Source: Clostridia bacterium
GTDB taxonomy: Bacteria; Bacillota; Clostridia; Oscillospirales; CAG-272
NCBI GenBank assembly: GCA_017935225.1
Contig: JAGBIA010000020.1
Location: forward strand, 1 to 37,946
Direction: 5' to 3'
DNA length: 37,946 nucleotides
Shown here: in pieces, positions 6,604 through 15,502 of the stretch
Position numbering within the stretch: position 1 is the stretch's first letter
Layout: the number at the start of each line of letters is the position of its first letter
Made by a program: the position numbers and the translations under genes
The notes under the pieces: model-generated
What the model was told of the DNA's origin: nothing
Databases searched by the model: none
Seen by the model: only the letters and a program-made list of their open reading frames with translations

Positions 6604-7725
6604 ATGAAAACAAAATTGGTAGAATTAAAAAACATCTCGAAGTCCTTTGACGGTGAGACCGTTCTTTCTGACGTAAGCCTTTATATTCACGATAAGGAAT
6701 TTATAACTCTTCTCGGTCCGTCCGGTTGTGGAAAGACCACCACCCTGCGTATCATAGGCGGATTTGAAACGCCCGACGTTGGCGACGTATACTTTGACGG
6801 TGTTCGTATAAACGACGTTCCGCCCCACAAGAGACACGTCAACACCGTATTCCAGAAATACGCGCTCTTCCCTCACCTGAATGTATACGACAATATCGCG
6901 TTCGGACTTCGTATAGCTAAGGTAAAAGAGCCCGAGATACGCGAGAGAGTATCCGAGATGCTCGCGCTTGTAAATCTCCGTGGCTTTGAAAAGAGAAACG
7001 TTTCTCTGCTCTCGGGCGGTCAGCAGCAGCGCGTTGCTATCGCAAGAGCACTTATAAACAAGCCGAAGGTCCTTCTCCTTGACGAGCCTCTGGGCGCGCT
7101 TGACCTCAAGCTCCGAAAGGATATGCAGGTCGAGCTTAAAAACATACAGAAAAAAACCGGTATCACCTTTATCTACGTTACGCACGATCAGGAAGAGGCT
7201 CTCTCTATGTCGGACGTCGTTGTGGTAATGGCAGACGGTAAGATCCAGCAGATCGGCTCGCCCACCGATATCTACAACGAGCCCGTCAACGCGTTCGTCG
7301 CAGACTTTATCGGTGAGTCGAACATACTTGACGGAGTTATGCTCAAGGACTACTCGGTCAAGTTCGCGGGACATACCTTTGAGTGCCTCGACTGTGGCTT
7401 TGCACAGGGCGAGCAGGTAGACGTAGTCGTTCGTCCCGAGGACGTTGACGTCGTTCCCGTAGATAAGGGAATGCTTGTCGGAACGGTTACGAACGTTACC
7501 TTTAAGGGCGACTATTACGAGATAATCGTCGACGTCAAGGGCTTTAAGTGGATGCTTGAGACCTCGGACTTCGTGGGTGTTGACTCGGTCATCGGTCTTT
7601 ACATCGAGCCCGATGCGATACATATTATGAAAAAATCCGAATACTCCGATATGTTCGGTGACTATTCGACCTTCTCTGACGAGATGGATCATCTTTCCGA
7701 CATTATTTCGGAGGAGGAGGAATGA
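6604..7725 (+). CDS. potA: spermidine/putrescine ABC transporter ATP-binding protein
   Basis: PotA hydrolyses ATP to drive polyamine import through PotB/PotC. With the start at 6604 it has 373 residues. All nucleotide-binding motifs are present: Walker A GPSGCGKT (38-45), Q-loop Gln84, signature LSGGQ (136-140), Walker B LLLDEP (157-162) and H-loop His194. A C-terminal TOBE-like regulatory domain includes [11 protein letters not shown]. The start is uncertain: the frame is open from an ATG at 6517, but the family begins at about [21 protein letters not shown] at 6586-6591 is 12 nt from the chosen ATG and only 5 nt from an out-of-frame ATG at 6597. It overlaps potB by 4 nt (ATGA). Confidence 0.95.
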   Translation: MKTKLVELKNISKSFDGETVLSDVSLYIHDKEFITLLGPSGCGKTTTLRIIGGFETPDVGDVYFDGVRINDVPPHKRHVNTVFQKYALFPHLNVYDNIAFGLRIAKVKEPEIRERVSEMLALVNLRGFEKRNVSLLSGGQQQRVAIARALINKPKVLLLDEPLGALDLKLRKDMQVELKNIQKKTGITFIYVTHDQEEALSMSDVVVVMADGKIQQIGSPTDIYNEPVNAFVADFIGESNILDGVMLKDYSVKFAGHTFECLDCGFAQGEQVDVVVRPEDVDVVPVDKGMLVGTVTNVTFKGDYYEIIVDVKGFKWMLETSDFVGVDSVIGLYIEPDAIHIMKKSEYSDMFGDYSTFSDEMDHLSDIISEEEE

Positions 7726-8549
7726 TGAAAAATAAGCGTTCTGCATTTGAGCGTGTTGCCTCCTCACCCTATATCGTCTGGTCGGCAATATTTATCATCG
7801 CTCCCCTGCTCTTCGTGGCGTACTTCGCGTTTACAGACAGATACGGAAATTTCACCTTTGAGAATATCCTCTCGCTCTCGTCCTATTCCGAGACCTTTAT
7901 TATGTCGCTCGGATTTTCGCTTATCGCTACTACCGTATGCCTGCTTATAGGCTACCCCCTCGCTTACTGTATGTCCCGCACGTCTGAGAGAACGAGAAGC
8001 ATCCTTATGGTCCTGCTGATGCTCCCTATGTGGATCAGCCTTCTTATCAGAACCTATTCTCTTATGGCACTTCTCGACAACGGCGGACTCGTCAGCAGCT
8101 TTCTTGTCAGCATCGGCCTGCCAAAGCTTACCTTTATAGGCACGGATGCCGCAGTTATACTCGGTATGATCTACGACTTTCTGCCCTATATGGTGCTTCC
8201 GATCTACACCTCGCTTATCAAGATCGACCGCAGATATCTCGAAGCATCGGCTGACCTCGGCTGCAACAGTATGCAGACTATATTCAAGGTCATCCTTCCG
8301 CTCACCACTCCCGGAGTGATCTCAGGCGTTACTATGGTCTTCGTTCCGTCAATCAGTACGTTCTACATCTCGCAGAAGCTCGGCGGCGGCTCGTTCGACC
8401 TCATCGGTGACACGATAGAGCGTCAGTTCCAGAATCAAGTCACCTACCACACGGGCGCGGCTATATCGCTTGTAATGATGATCCTCATTCTTATCTCACT
8501 TGCGATAATGAATAAGTTTTCGGATAACGAGGAGGAGATCATCGTATGA
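7722..8549 (+). CDS. potB: spermidine/putrescine ABC transporter permease
   Basis: This is one of the two membrane subunits of the polyamine importer. It has 275 residues with about six membrane helices. The EAA loop that docks on PotA is visible as EASADLG (174-180) and ILPLTTPG (191-198). The start overlaps the potA stop and its own stop overlaps potC, both as ATGA, which indicates translational coupling in potABCD. Two consecutive ATG codons (7722 and 7725) could both serve as start after the GGAGGAGG stretch. Confidence 0.94.
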   Translation: MMKNKRSAFERVASSPYIVWSAIFIIAPLLFVAYFAFTDRYGNFTFENILSLSSYSETFIMSLGFSLIATTVCLLIGYPLAYCMSRTSERTRSILMVLLMLPMWISLLIRTYSLMALLDNGGLVSSFLVSIGLPKLTFIGTDAAVILGMIYDFLPYMVLPIYTSLIKIDRRYLEASADLGCNSMQTIFKVILPLTTPGVISGVTMVFVPSISTFYISQKLGGGSFDLIGDTIERQFQNQVTYHTGAAISLVMMILILISLAIMNKFSDNEEEIIV

Positions 8550-9379
8550 AATTCCTCTCAAGATTTTATATTTTCATTGTTTTTGCGATCCTTTACGCCC
8601 CGATCCTCGTGGTCGTGCTCTTCTCGTTTAACGCTTCGGGAAATCTGAGTAGCTTTTCGGGCTTCACGTTCTATTGGTATAAGGATCTCTTCCGCAGCGG
8701 AGAGGCGATCGAGGCACTCAAGAATTCGCTTGTGCTCGCGCTCTGCTCCTCTGCACTTGCAACCGTGCTCGGCACGCTTGCGTCCTTCAGCATCGCTCAT
8801 TCAAAGAGCAAGACCTATCAGACGATAATGAAGAGCGTCACCAACATCCCGATGATGAACCCCGATATCGTCACCGGTGTATCTATGATGCTTCTCTTCG
8901 TCGGCGTAGCCCTTATCTTCAAGCTCAACAACGTGCTTGGCTTCTGGACTATGCTTATCGCGCACACTACCTTCAATCTCCCCTACGTTATACTTTCCAT
9001 CCTGCCCAAGTTCAAGCAGATGGACAAGCATCTTATCGAGGCGGCGCTTGACCTTGGCTGTACGCCCACGCAGACATTCTTTAAAATCGAGGTTCCCGCA
9101 ATAATGCCCGGTATCATTTCCGGACTTATGATGAGCTTCACGCTCTCGCTTGACGACTTCGTCATCAGCCATTTCGTAAGCTCTCCCGACTTCAAGACTC
9201 TACCGCTCTACATCTACAACCAGACGGCGCACGAGGTCAAGTTCAGTATGTACGCGCTCTGTACGCTTATGATCTTCACTATCCTCATCCTGCTCATCGC
9301 GGTAAACTTGGCTGGGGCAAAGAAGGATAAGAAGCCTGCGGCAAAGCCCAAGCGAGTAAGAGGAGGTGCGGCAAAATGA
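8546..9379 (+). CDS. potC: spermidine/putrescine ABC transporter permease
   Basis: This is the second permease of the polyamine importer, 277 residues with about six membrane helices. The EAA loop is EAALDLG (165-171) followed by EVPAIMPGI. The C-terminal tail is Lys/Arg/Ala-rich (KKDKKPAAKPKRVRGGAAK) and probably cytoplasmic. It overlaps potB by 4 nt and the potD start by 4 nt. Confidence 0.94.
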   Translation: MKFLSRFYIFIVFAILYAPILVVVLFSFNASGNLSSFSGFTFYWYKDLFRSGEAIEALKNSLVLALCSSALATVLGTLASFSIAHSKSKTYQTIMKSVTNIPMMNPDIVTGVSMMLLFVGVALIFKLNNVLGFWTMLIAHTTFNLPYVILSILPKFKQMDKHLIEAALDLGCTPTQTFFKIEVPAIMPGIISGLMMSFTLSLDDFVISHFVSSPDFKTLPLYIYNQTAHEVKFSMYALCTLMIFTILILLIAVNLAGAKKDKKPAAKPKRVRGGAAK

Positions 9380-10626
9380 AAAGATATTTCTCCATCCTTC
9401 TGATCGCGCTTATCCTCATTCCCACCTGCCTGACGCTCGCGTCCTGCGACTCCGAGGAGACTACCACGCTCTACGTTTACAACTGGGGTGAGTACATCTC
9501 GGACGGCTCGGAGGGCACGCTTGACACCAACAAGGCATTCGAGGAATACTACTACGAAAAGACCGGCAAGAAGGTCACGGTCAACTACTCGACCTTCTCG
9601 AGCAACGAGAGTATGTATGCAAAGATCGAAAGCGGATCTGCCGCATACGACGTTATAATCCCCTCGGACTATATGATAGAGCGTATGGTCAAGGAGGATA
9701 TGCTTGAACCGCTCGATCTTGAAAAGATACCCAACTACAAATACATAGACGAAAAGTTCAAGGGCGACAACGTCTACTATGAAGGAGATAGCGACAACAC
9801 CTATTCTATTCCCTACTTCTACGGTATGATAGGCGTTATCTACAACACCTCCATCGTCAGTGAAGAGGATGCCGCTCTTGAGAGCTAGAGTCTGATGTGG
9901 AATGAAAATTACACTCGCGATATTCTCCAGTTCAACAACAGCCGCGACGCGTTCGGTACTGCGCTCTATTGGCTCGGCTACGACGTAAACGAGGCGACCG
10001 AGGAGCAGTGGCGCGAAGCGAGAGATCTGCTGATCAAGCAGAAAACTTTGGTTCAGGGCTACGTCATGGACGAGATCTTCAACAAGATGTCGAGCGGCTC
10101 TGCGGCTATAGCGGCTTACTACGCAGGCGACTTTATGTCTATGTATGAAGATAACGAGGATCTCGCCTTCTACTACCCCAAGGAGGGCACAAACTCCTAT
10201 ATCGACGCGATGTGCATTCCCAAGGGAAGCAAGAACTACGACCTGGCACACGAGTATATCAACTTTATGTGTGAGGAGGAGATCGCGGTCGCAAATGCGG
10301 AGTACACCTACTACGCTTCCCCTCTTACCACTGTAGTCAACAACGAGGACTACATTGAGACTATGTCCGAGGTACACCCCGACGCACTTGAGATACTCTA
10401 CGGTGAGAAGGCAAGCTCTGTTCCCTCTCAGGCATATCTCAATCTCTCGCCCGAAAAGCTCGTGCTTCTCAATAATCTTTGGGAAGAGCTGAAGGTCGAG
10501 AACACTATCGGCAACGGAATTTATATCTGCTGTGGAGAGATACTCGCTGTTATTATTATTCTCACGGTCGTACAGACTGTCAAAAAGAGAAAAAGAGCTA
10601 AGTATTACACCGAGCAACCCAAATAA
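9376..10626 (+). pseudogene. potD: spermidine/putrescine-binding lipoprotein broken by an in-frame amber codon
   Basis: Read through, the frame codes for about 416 residues of a PotD-type extracellular binding protein. A lipoprotein signal ends in LASC with the anchor Cys24, and LYVYNWGEYISDGSEG is the typical mature start. Codon 171, TAG at 9886-9888, stops the frame after residue 170; the same frame continues without any shift through MWNENYTRDILQF and NSRDAFGTALYWLGY to the end. The family has Trp at the stop position (pattern SW-x-LMW), so TGG to TAG is the likely change. An ATG at 9895 opens the second half, but that part would lack the export signal. A hydrophobic segment near the C-terminus (about residues 385-400), followed by KKRKR, is an unusual second anchor. 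UAG is a normal stop elsewhere in this window. Confidence 0.85.
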
Positions 10627-10655
10627 AAAATAGTGGAGAGTCTCCGCTATTTTTT
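10625..10655 (+). terminator. terminator of potABCD
   Basis: AAAAAATAGTGGAG pairs with CTCCGCTATTTTTT (one G-T pair) around a short loop and runs into more T. It lies directly behind the potD frame. Confidence 0.85.
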
Positions 10656-10664
10656 ATTTTACTA

Positions 10665-10693
10665 TTGCGAAATTCTCTGCGTTATGGTAAAAT
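10665..10693 (+). promoter_or_regulatory. sigma-A promoter of the CPBP-DUF815 operon
   Basis: TTGCGA (10665-10670), a 17-bp spacer and TAAAAT (10688-10693) lie about 28 nt before the ATG at 10721. Confidence 0.7.
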
Positions 10694-10720
10694 ATTAGTA
10701 TCTTGGAAGGAGGGCGAAAA

Positions 10721-11410
10721 ATGAAGAAGTATCTGAACAAAAAAAGTCTTTACGTTCTGATATCTGTGATAATTTGCGCGGGCGGAATGAGCCTTGTCGA
10801 CGGCATCGTGCGCCCTCAGTATTTTATAAAATCGCTTATCAAGATCGCGCTCTTCCTGCTTGTCCCCCTCGTATATTTTCTGCTCAACCGCGCCGAGCGC
10901 GGAGAACTGAAAAAGCTCTTCAAGCCTCGATGCCGCGAGCTTTTGCTATCGCTCTCACTCGGGCTTGGCATATTTGCAGTCATACTCGGCGGCTACTTCC
11001 TGCTTCGCAGTGTGATCGACTTTTCAGGCATCGCTGACAAGCTCACGGGAGACGTTGGAGTCAACCGCGACAACTTCGTTTTCGTCTCACTCTACATCTC
11101 GTTCGTCAATTCCCTGCTTGAAGAATTCTTCTTCCGCGGCTTTGCCTTCCTCACGCTCAAGCGCAACACTACACGCAAATTCGCGCATAGCTTCAGCGCG
11201 CTTGCATTCTCGCTCTATCACGCGGGAATGATGATCGGCTGGTTCGGCATCGGCATAGTGCTTCTCGCGCTTGCAGGGCTTTACGTGGGCGGCGTGATAT
11301 TCAATATTCTCAACGAAAAAAGCGAGAACATATACGCCTCCTGGCTCTCCCATATGTTCGCGAATTTTGCTATAAACACCATTGGCTTTATTCTCTTTGG
11401 AATAATTTAG
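10721..11410 (+). CDS. CPBP-family intramembrane metalloprotease
   Basis: The 229-residue membrane protein has the three motifs of the CPBP (CAAX-protease and bacteriocin-processing, Abi) family: EEFFFRG with Glu134, Glu135 and Arg139; His167 in SLYHAG; and SHMFANFAIN with His211 and Asn215. These residues form the glutamate/histidine active site of Rce1-like intramembrane proteases. About seven or eight hydrophobic segments are present. The start at 10721 is chosen for GGAAGGAGGG 6-8 nt upstream. A DUF815 ATPase follows after 15 nt. Substrates are not known; relatives act in peptide maturation, bacteriocin self-immunity or protein turnover. Confidence 0.85.
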   Translation: MKKYLNKKSLYVLISVIICAGGMSLVDGIVRPQYFIKSLIKIALFLLVPLVYFLLNRAERGELKKLFKPRCRELLLSLSLGLGIFAVILGGYFLLRSVIDFSGIADKLTGDVGVNRDNFVFVSLYISFVNSLLEEFFFRGFAFLTLKRNTTRKFAHSFSALAFSLYHAGMMIGWFGIGIVLLALAGLYVGGVIFNILNEKSENIYASWLSHMFANFAINTIGFILFGII

Positions 11411-11425
11411 CCCGAAAGGAATCAT

Positions 11426-12739
11426 ATGTACAAGGAAATATCCAAATTTATAATCTACCGCGATGCGAGCGAGAGCAATATCCTCTCGAAGCTCGGCAAA
11501 ATTTTCAAGGATTTTGAGAGCGGCGCCGACTCGCCCGAGTCTTTACGCACGCGAATTTACGCAGAGGTGCGCAGACTTCTTGAGATCGCGACAAAATACG
11601 GCTTTGACAACAATCTCTGGCACAACTATCTCACCTTTCTCATAATCACCGATGAGAACCCTTTCAGTCTCACATACGAGAAGGCTGGCAAGCAGGAGGG
11701 CACTGTCAACGGCTTTGCGATCAACGATTTTTGCGTTTTCAAGTCGCTCTTCGACTTTGATTTTGCCCCCATCGAGAAGGCTCTTGACATCAACTGCTTC
11801 TCTACCCTCTCAAACTACAGAGCTATCGCCAAGCGCGAGCAGATATTCAACAAGAACGTCAGTGAAAAGGTGCGTGCGCTGAGCGGAGAGATCGAGAACG
11901 CAAAGGACGGCGAAGAGGTCTTCGAGGTCGTCGCGGAGTTCTACCGCAAATACGGCGTTGGTATGTTCGGTCTTAACAAGGCTTTCAGAATTGAGAGCGA
12001 CGACGACGGAAGAAACATGAAGATCCGCCCGATAACCAATATGGAGCCCGTGCATCTTGACGATCTGATCGGCTATGAGCTGCAGAAAAAGGCGCTCACC
12101 GAGAACACCGAGGCATTCGTCGAGGGGCGCGGCGCAAACAATATTCTGCTCTACGGCGACAGCGGAACGGGCAAGTCGACGAGCATCAAGGCGATCGTAA
12201 ATCAGTATTACGACAAGGGTCTTCGAATGATCGAGATCTACAAGCATCAGTTCTGTAACCTCTCGCGCGTGATCTCGGAGATCAAGAATAGGAATTACCG
12301 TTTTATCATCTATATGGACGACCTCTCGTTTGAGGAGCAGGAGATCGAATACAAGTACCTCAAGGCGATCATCGAGGGCGGTGTTGAGACAAAGCCCGAC
12401 AACGTGCTGATCTATGCGACCTCGAACCGCCGCCATCTTATCAAGGAGACCTGGAACGACCGCACGGACACAGTTCAGGACGGCGACATTCACCGTTCCG
12501 AGACCATCGAGGAGAAGCTCTCGCTCGTCAACCGCTTCGGTCTGTCTATAGGTTATTTCAAGCCCTCGCGCCGCGAGTTTGACGACATCGTGCTCAAGCT
12601 TGCCGCAAGATATCCTCAGATAAGTATGAGCGAGGACGAGATCATCGCGGCAGCGCACGTCTGGGAGATGCGCAACGGCGGAATTTCGGGACGAACCGCA
12701 CAGCAGTTTGTAAACAGCCTTTTAGGAAAAATAAAATAA
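11426..12739 (+). CDS. DUF815 AAA-type ATPase
   Basis: The 437-residue protein carries an N-terminal helical domain of about 195 residues and a C-terminal AAA ATPase module of the DUF815 family. Walker A is GDSGTGKST (244-252), Walker B is IIYMDDL (294-300) and sensor 1 is ATSN (331-334), followed by the family string [13 protein letters not shown]. The C-terminal part ([18 protein letters not shown]) is the lid. There is no membrane segment. Function of the family is not established; a remodelling or loader-type ATPase is a guess from its RuvB/DnaC-like core. AAAGGAA precedes the ATG, and the gene ends at a strong terminator. Confidence 0.88.
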   Translation: MYKEISKFIIYRDASESNILSKLGKIFKDFESGADSPESLRTRIYAEVRRLLEIATKYGFDNNLWHNYLTFLIITDENPFSLTYEKAGKQEGTVNGFAINDFCVFKSLFDFDFAPIEKALDINCFSTLSNYRAIAKREQIFNKNVSEKVRALSGEIENAKDGEEVFEVVAEFYRKYGVGMFGLNKAFRIESDDDGRNMKIRPITNMEPVHLDDLIGYELQKKALTENTEAFVEGRGANNILLYGDSGTGKSTSIKAIVNQYYDKGLRMIEIYKHQFCNLSRVISEIKNRNYRFIIYMDDLSFEEQEIEYKYLKAIIEGGVETKPDNVLIYATSNRRHLIKETWNDRTDTVQDGDIHRSETIEEKLSLVNRFGLSIGYFKPSRREFDDIVLKLAARYPQISMSEDEIIAAAHVWEMRNGGISGRTAQQFVNSLLGKIK

Positions 12740-12740
12740 C

Positions 12741-12780
12741 ACAAAAAGAAGATCGGATCTCACTCCGATCTTCTTTTTGT
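12741..12780. terminator. bidirectional terminator between DUF815 and tadA
   Basis: A 16-17-bp stem (AAAAAGAAGATCGGA against TCCGATCTTCTTTTT) with a 6-nt loop has A and T runs at both sides. It ends the plus-strand operon at 12739; its right half forms the last codons of tadA, so it also ends the long minus-strand operon. Confidence 0.92.
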
Positions 12781-13221
12781 TTTGAAAAATTCTTGCAGGA
12801 TCGCCTTGCACTCGTCCTCGCAAACTCCGCTTGTGGTTGAAAACGAGTGATTAAATGGGTAGGAATTGAAGTTTATCACGCTGCCGCAGCAACCCGCGAC
12901 CATATCGTCAGCTCCCCACACCACACGGTCGATGCGCGAATTCACTATCGCGCCAGCGCACATCGGGCAGGGCTCGAGTGTGACGTAGAGCGTGCATCCG
13001 TGAAGTCGCCAACTGCCTCGCTTGCGGCAAGCCTCCTCGATCGCAAGTATCTCCGCGTGCGCGGTGGCAAGCTTGTTATTCTCGCGCAGATTGTGCGCTT
13101 TCGCGATAACCTCGCCGCTATTACTGTCGACCACGAGCGCGCCGACGGGTATCTCACCTATATCTGCGGCGAGCCTTGCAAGCTCCAGCGCCTCTCTCAT
13201 AAATTCAATATCTCTGTCCAT
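12760..13221 (-). CDS. tadA: tRNA-specific adenosine deaminase
   Basis: TadA converts adenosine 34 of the tRNA-Arg(ACG) wobble position to inosine, using zinc. The 153-residue protein has HAE at 55-57 (zinc ligand His55 and proton-shuttling Glu57) and PCPMC at 84-88 (zinc ligands Cys85 and Cys88). Length and the N-terminal string MREALELARLAADIGEIPVGA are typical. It begins 3 nt after the stop of the upstream unknown gene and is the last gene of the minus-strand run. The terminator stem overlaps its 3' end. Confidence 0.95.
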   Translation of the reverse strand: MDRDIEFMREALELARLAADIGEIPVGALVVDSNSGEVIAKAHNLRENNKLATAHAEILAIEEACRKRGSWRLHGCTLYVTLEPCPMCAGAIVNSRIDRVVWGADDMVAGCCGSVINFNSYPFNHSFSTTSGVCEDECKAILQEFFKTKRRSE

Positions 13222-13224
13222 AGT

Positions 13225-13557
13225 CTATTTCCTATAGTAAACGTAGTATGCGACCACGGTGCGCTCCTTGCCGCCGCTCTCTATGTCTGGACCTGTCAGA
13301 ACTACTCCGTCCTTGGAAAGAAGCTCCCAGATCTGCAGATCGTCGACCTTACAGCGAAAAAGCACCTTCGCGGACGCGTAAACGATAAACTCATCGTCGC
13401 GGATATTAAGACCGCCGTTGCGCCCGATGACCTCGTCGACCTCACCGTCCTTTTTCTCGGTTACGTACTTGATGTGCTGTCCTTCGACCGAGCGCGCCAT
13501 CTCCCAACGGAATTTTTTGCTGTTGGGATCATTCTTTTTCTTTCCGAAAAGTCCCAT
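13225..13557 (-). CDS. conserved protein of unknown function
   Basis: This is a 110-residue soluble protein beginning MGLFGKKKNDPNSKKFRWE. It is predicted to be mostly beta strands, with the strings HIKYVTEKKDG, RNGGLNIRDDEFIVYAS and LLSKDGVVLTGPD. I recall similar small proteins in Clostridia but no assigned function. The start at 13557 is chosen for GGAGGAGAGT directly upstream. It sits 14 nt after the GH13 gene and 3 nt before tadA, so it is co-transcribed with both. It ends with TAG. Confidence 0.75.
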   Translation of the reverse strand: MGLFGKKKNDPNSKKFRWEMARSVEGQHIKYVTEKKDGEVDEVIGRNGGLNIRDDEFIVYASAKVLFRCKVDDLQIWELLSKDGVVLTGPDIESGGKERTVVAYYVYYRK

Positions 13558-13571
13558 ACTCTCCTCCAAAA

Positions 13572-15476
13572 TCACTGTCTGCGCAAGATCTTCGCGCTCT
13601 GCGGCGCGATCTTGCCCGAATAACGCTCGCCGCAAAGCAGATCGAGCCACTCGCCCTCAAGCTCGTAGCCTGCCGCTCTGCCGCCTGCGTTTGCAATAAC
13701 GCAGATCTCGCCGCTCTCGCTCTCGCGCCTATAGACGATAAGTCCGCCCTTTGCGTGCGACACCGAGAAATCACCCTCGGCAAGCACGTCTCTGTTATCC
13801 TCTCTGAGTCTGCCGAGCGCGCGGTAATGCTCCACAAGCTCGCGCTCCTCTCTGCCCCACGGATACGGCAGTCGGCAGAAGGGATCGCGATAACCCTCCA
13901 TTCCCGCCTCGTCGCCGTAATAGACGCTCGGAACGCCGTAGACGGTAAACTGCAGAGTCGCGGCAAGTTTTAGTGCGCGTATTGCCCTCTCTCTTTGCGC
14001 GGGATCGAGTCGCTTCGCCACAAGCTCGCTTCCCTTTCCGTCGCTGACACCTGCACTCTGCTTACCGAGCACGGTCAGCACTCGCTCGGTGTCGTGCGTG
14101 CCGAGAATATTCATAAGCGAATCGCACACGGTCTTGGGATAGAGTGAATAGATAGATTTGAGCACGTCCGAGAGTGCTACGGCATCCTTCTTTATGACAA
14201 AATTGAGAATTCCCTCGCGGAGAGGATAATTCATCACGCTGTCAAGCTGACCGCCGCGCAGATATCTGCGTCGCTTTCCGTAGGCAACCTTGGTCGCGGC
14301 ATTCTCCCAGACCTCGCCGATTATCACAGCATCATTGCTGCTTGCGTTCTTTACGCTATCGGCAAATTCATCAAGGAATTCATCCGACAGCTCATCCGCA
14401 ACGTCGAGTCGCCAGCCTGCGACTCCTTTTTTTATATATTCAGCTCCGACGCCGTCCTTTGAGGTAAAGAAGCGTCGGCAGCTCTCGTTTCGATGGTCAA
14501 GTCTTGGCAGGATCTTAATTCCCCACCAGGATTCGTAGTCCTCGCGGCTCTTACCGAAGCGGAACCACTCTCTGTATGGCGACTCGGGATCGCTGTACGC
14601 GCCCACCCCGCCGTACTCGCCGTATTTGTCGAAATAGCGGCTGTTGTCTCCTGTATGATTGAAAACTCCGTCGAGGATCAGTTTTATGTCAAGCTCATCT
14701 GCCCTCTTTATCAGCTCTTCGAGTGCCTCGTTACCGCCGAACATCGAGTCGACCTCAAGATAGTCACCCGTATCGTATTTGTGGTTCGAGTAGGCGCGGA
14801 ATATCGGGTTGAGATAGATAACTCCCACACCCATATCCTTTAAGTAACCGAGCTTTTCAACAACGCCCCAGAGCGTGCCGCCAAAGAACATATTGTTTGC
14901 GACATTCTCTCCCTGAATTTCGGCATACTGCGGCACTCCGCCATACCAATCGTCATTCATTATCACGTCGGATCTCGGCTCTGTTCTGCGAGTACCGATA
15001 TTGAAGCGGTCAACGAAGATCTGGTACATCGTTCTGCCGTGGAACCACGCGGGAGTCATCATCCCCTTGCGATATATCAGCATCGTAAATCTCGATGCCG
15101 AGCGCGAGCCAAGTTCAAAATCCACGTTGTTGCGCGTGGTGGTAAAGAGCGTATGAAGTCCGCGCAAAAAGAGTATCTCATAAAAGAAAACTCCGCTCTC
15201 CTCGCCCTCGCACAGAGCCTCGGTATCTATTCGTAGCGTATAGATATCCCTCACTGCGTCGCTATCGGTAAAGGAAAACGGAAGGTCACGATCGCACTCG
15301 CCGTCGCGACAGATGCGCAGAACTACCGCCGAAGCGCCGAGACTTCTCGGCACTTCGGCAATAAATTCAAGGCTTTCTCCGCACTCGAAGCTCGAGCGGA
15401 CAGAAACGTCTTTGCCGTTTATTCTTTTTTTGACGGCAGGCTTCTTCTCTGCCCAATCACGAATTTTAATCAGCAT
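13572..15476 (-). CDS. GH13 alpha-amylase family enzyme (neopullulanase/cyclomaltodextrinase-like)
   Basis: The 634-residue protein starts with a beta-sandwich domain (about 1-140) and continues with a GH13 TIM barrel. Catalytic residues are visible: nucleophile Asp358 in GWRLDVADE, acid/base Glu388 in GEVWE and the stabilising His461-Asp462 in GTHDTER. DGVFNH (269-274) is conserved region I. The N-terminal domain and FHGRTMYQIFVDRF resemble subfamily GH13_20 (cyclomaltodextrinase, maltogenic amylase, neopullulanase). There is no signal peptide, so it probably works inside the cell on glycogen or maltodextrin. It lies 26 nt behind glgP, fitting a role in glycogen breakdown. Exact linkage specificity cannot be told. 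Confidence 0.88.
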   Translation of the reverse strand: MLIKIRDWAEKKPAVKKRINGKDVSVRSSFECGESLEFIAEVPRSLGASAVVLRICRDGECDRDLPFSFTDSDAVRDIYTLRIDTEALCEGEESGVFFYEILFLRGLHTLFTTTRNNVDFELGSRSASRFTMLIYRKGMMTPAWFHGRTMYQIFVDRFNIGTRRTEPRSDVIMNDDWYGGVPQYAEIQGENVANNMFFGGTLWGVVEKLGYLKDMGVGVIYLNPIFRAYSNHKYDTGDYLEVDSMFGGNEALEELIKRADELDIKLILDGVFNHTGDNSRYFDKYGEYGGVGAYSDPESPYREWFRFGKSREDYESWWGIKILPRLDHRNESCRRFFTSKDGVGAEYIKKGVAGWRLDVADELSDEFLDEFADSVKNASSNDAVIIGEVWENAATKVAYGKRRRYLRGGQLDSVMNYPLREGILNFVIKKDAVALSDVLKSIYSLYPKTVCDSLMNILGTHDTERVLTVLGKQSAGVSDGKGSELVAKRLDPAQRERAIRALKLAATLQFTVYGVPSVYYGDEAGMEGYRDPFCRLPYPWGREERELVEHYRALGRLREDNRDVLAEGDFSVSHAKGGLIVYRRESESGEICVIANAGGRAAGYELEGEWLDLLCGERYSGKIAPQSAKILRRQ

Positions 15477-15502
15477 CGCGCGGATCCTTTTTCTATAGTC
15501 TT

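Noticed and set aside
9886..9888. Reassigned UAG codon as an explanation for the potD stop
   Set aside because: UAG ends other intact genes in the window at normal family lengths, so the code seems standard.
9895..10626. Separate functional gene for the second half of potD
   Set aside because: It has no ribosome site of note, no signal peptide and matches only the C-terminal lobe of PotD; it is kept as part of the pseudogene.
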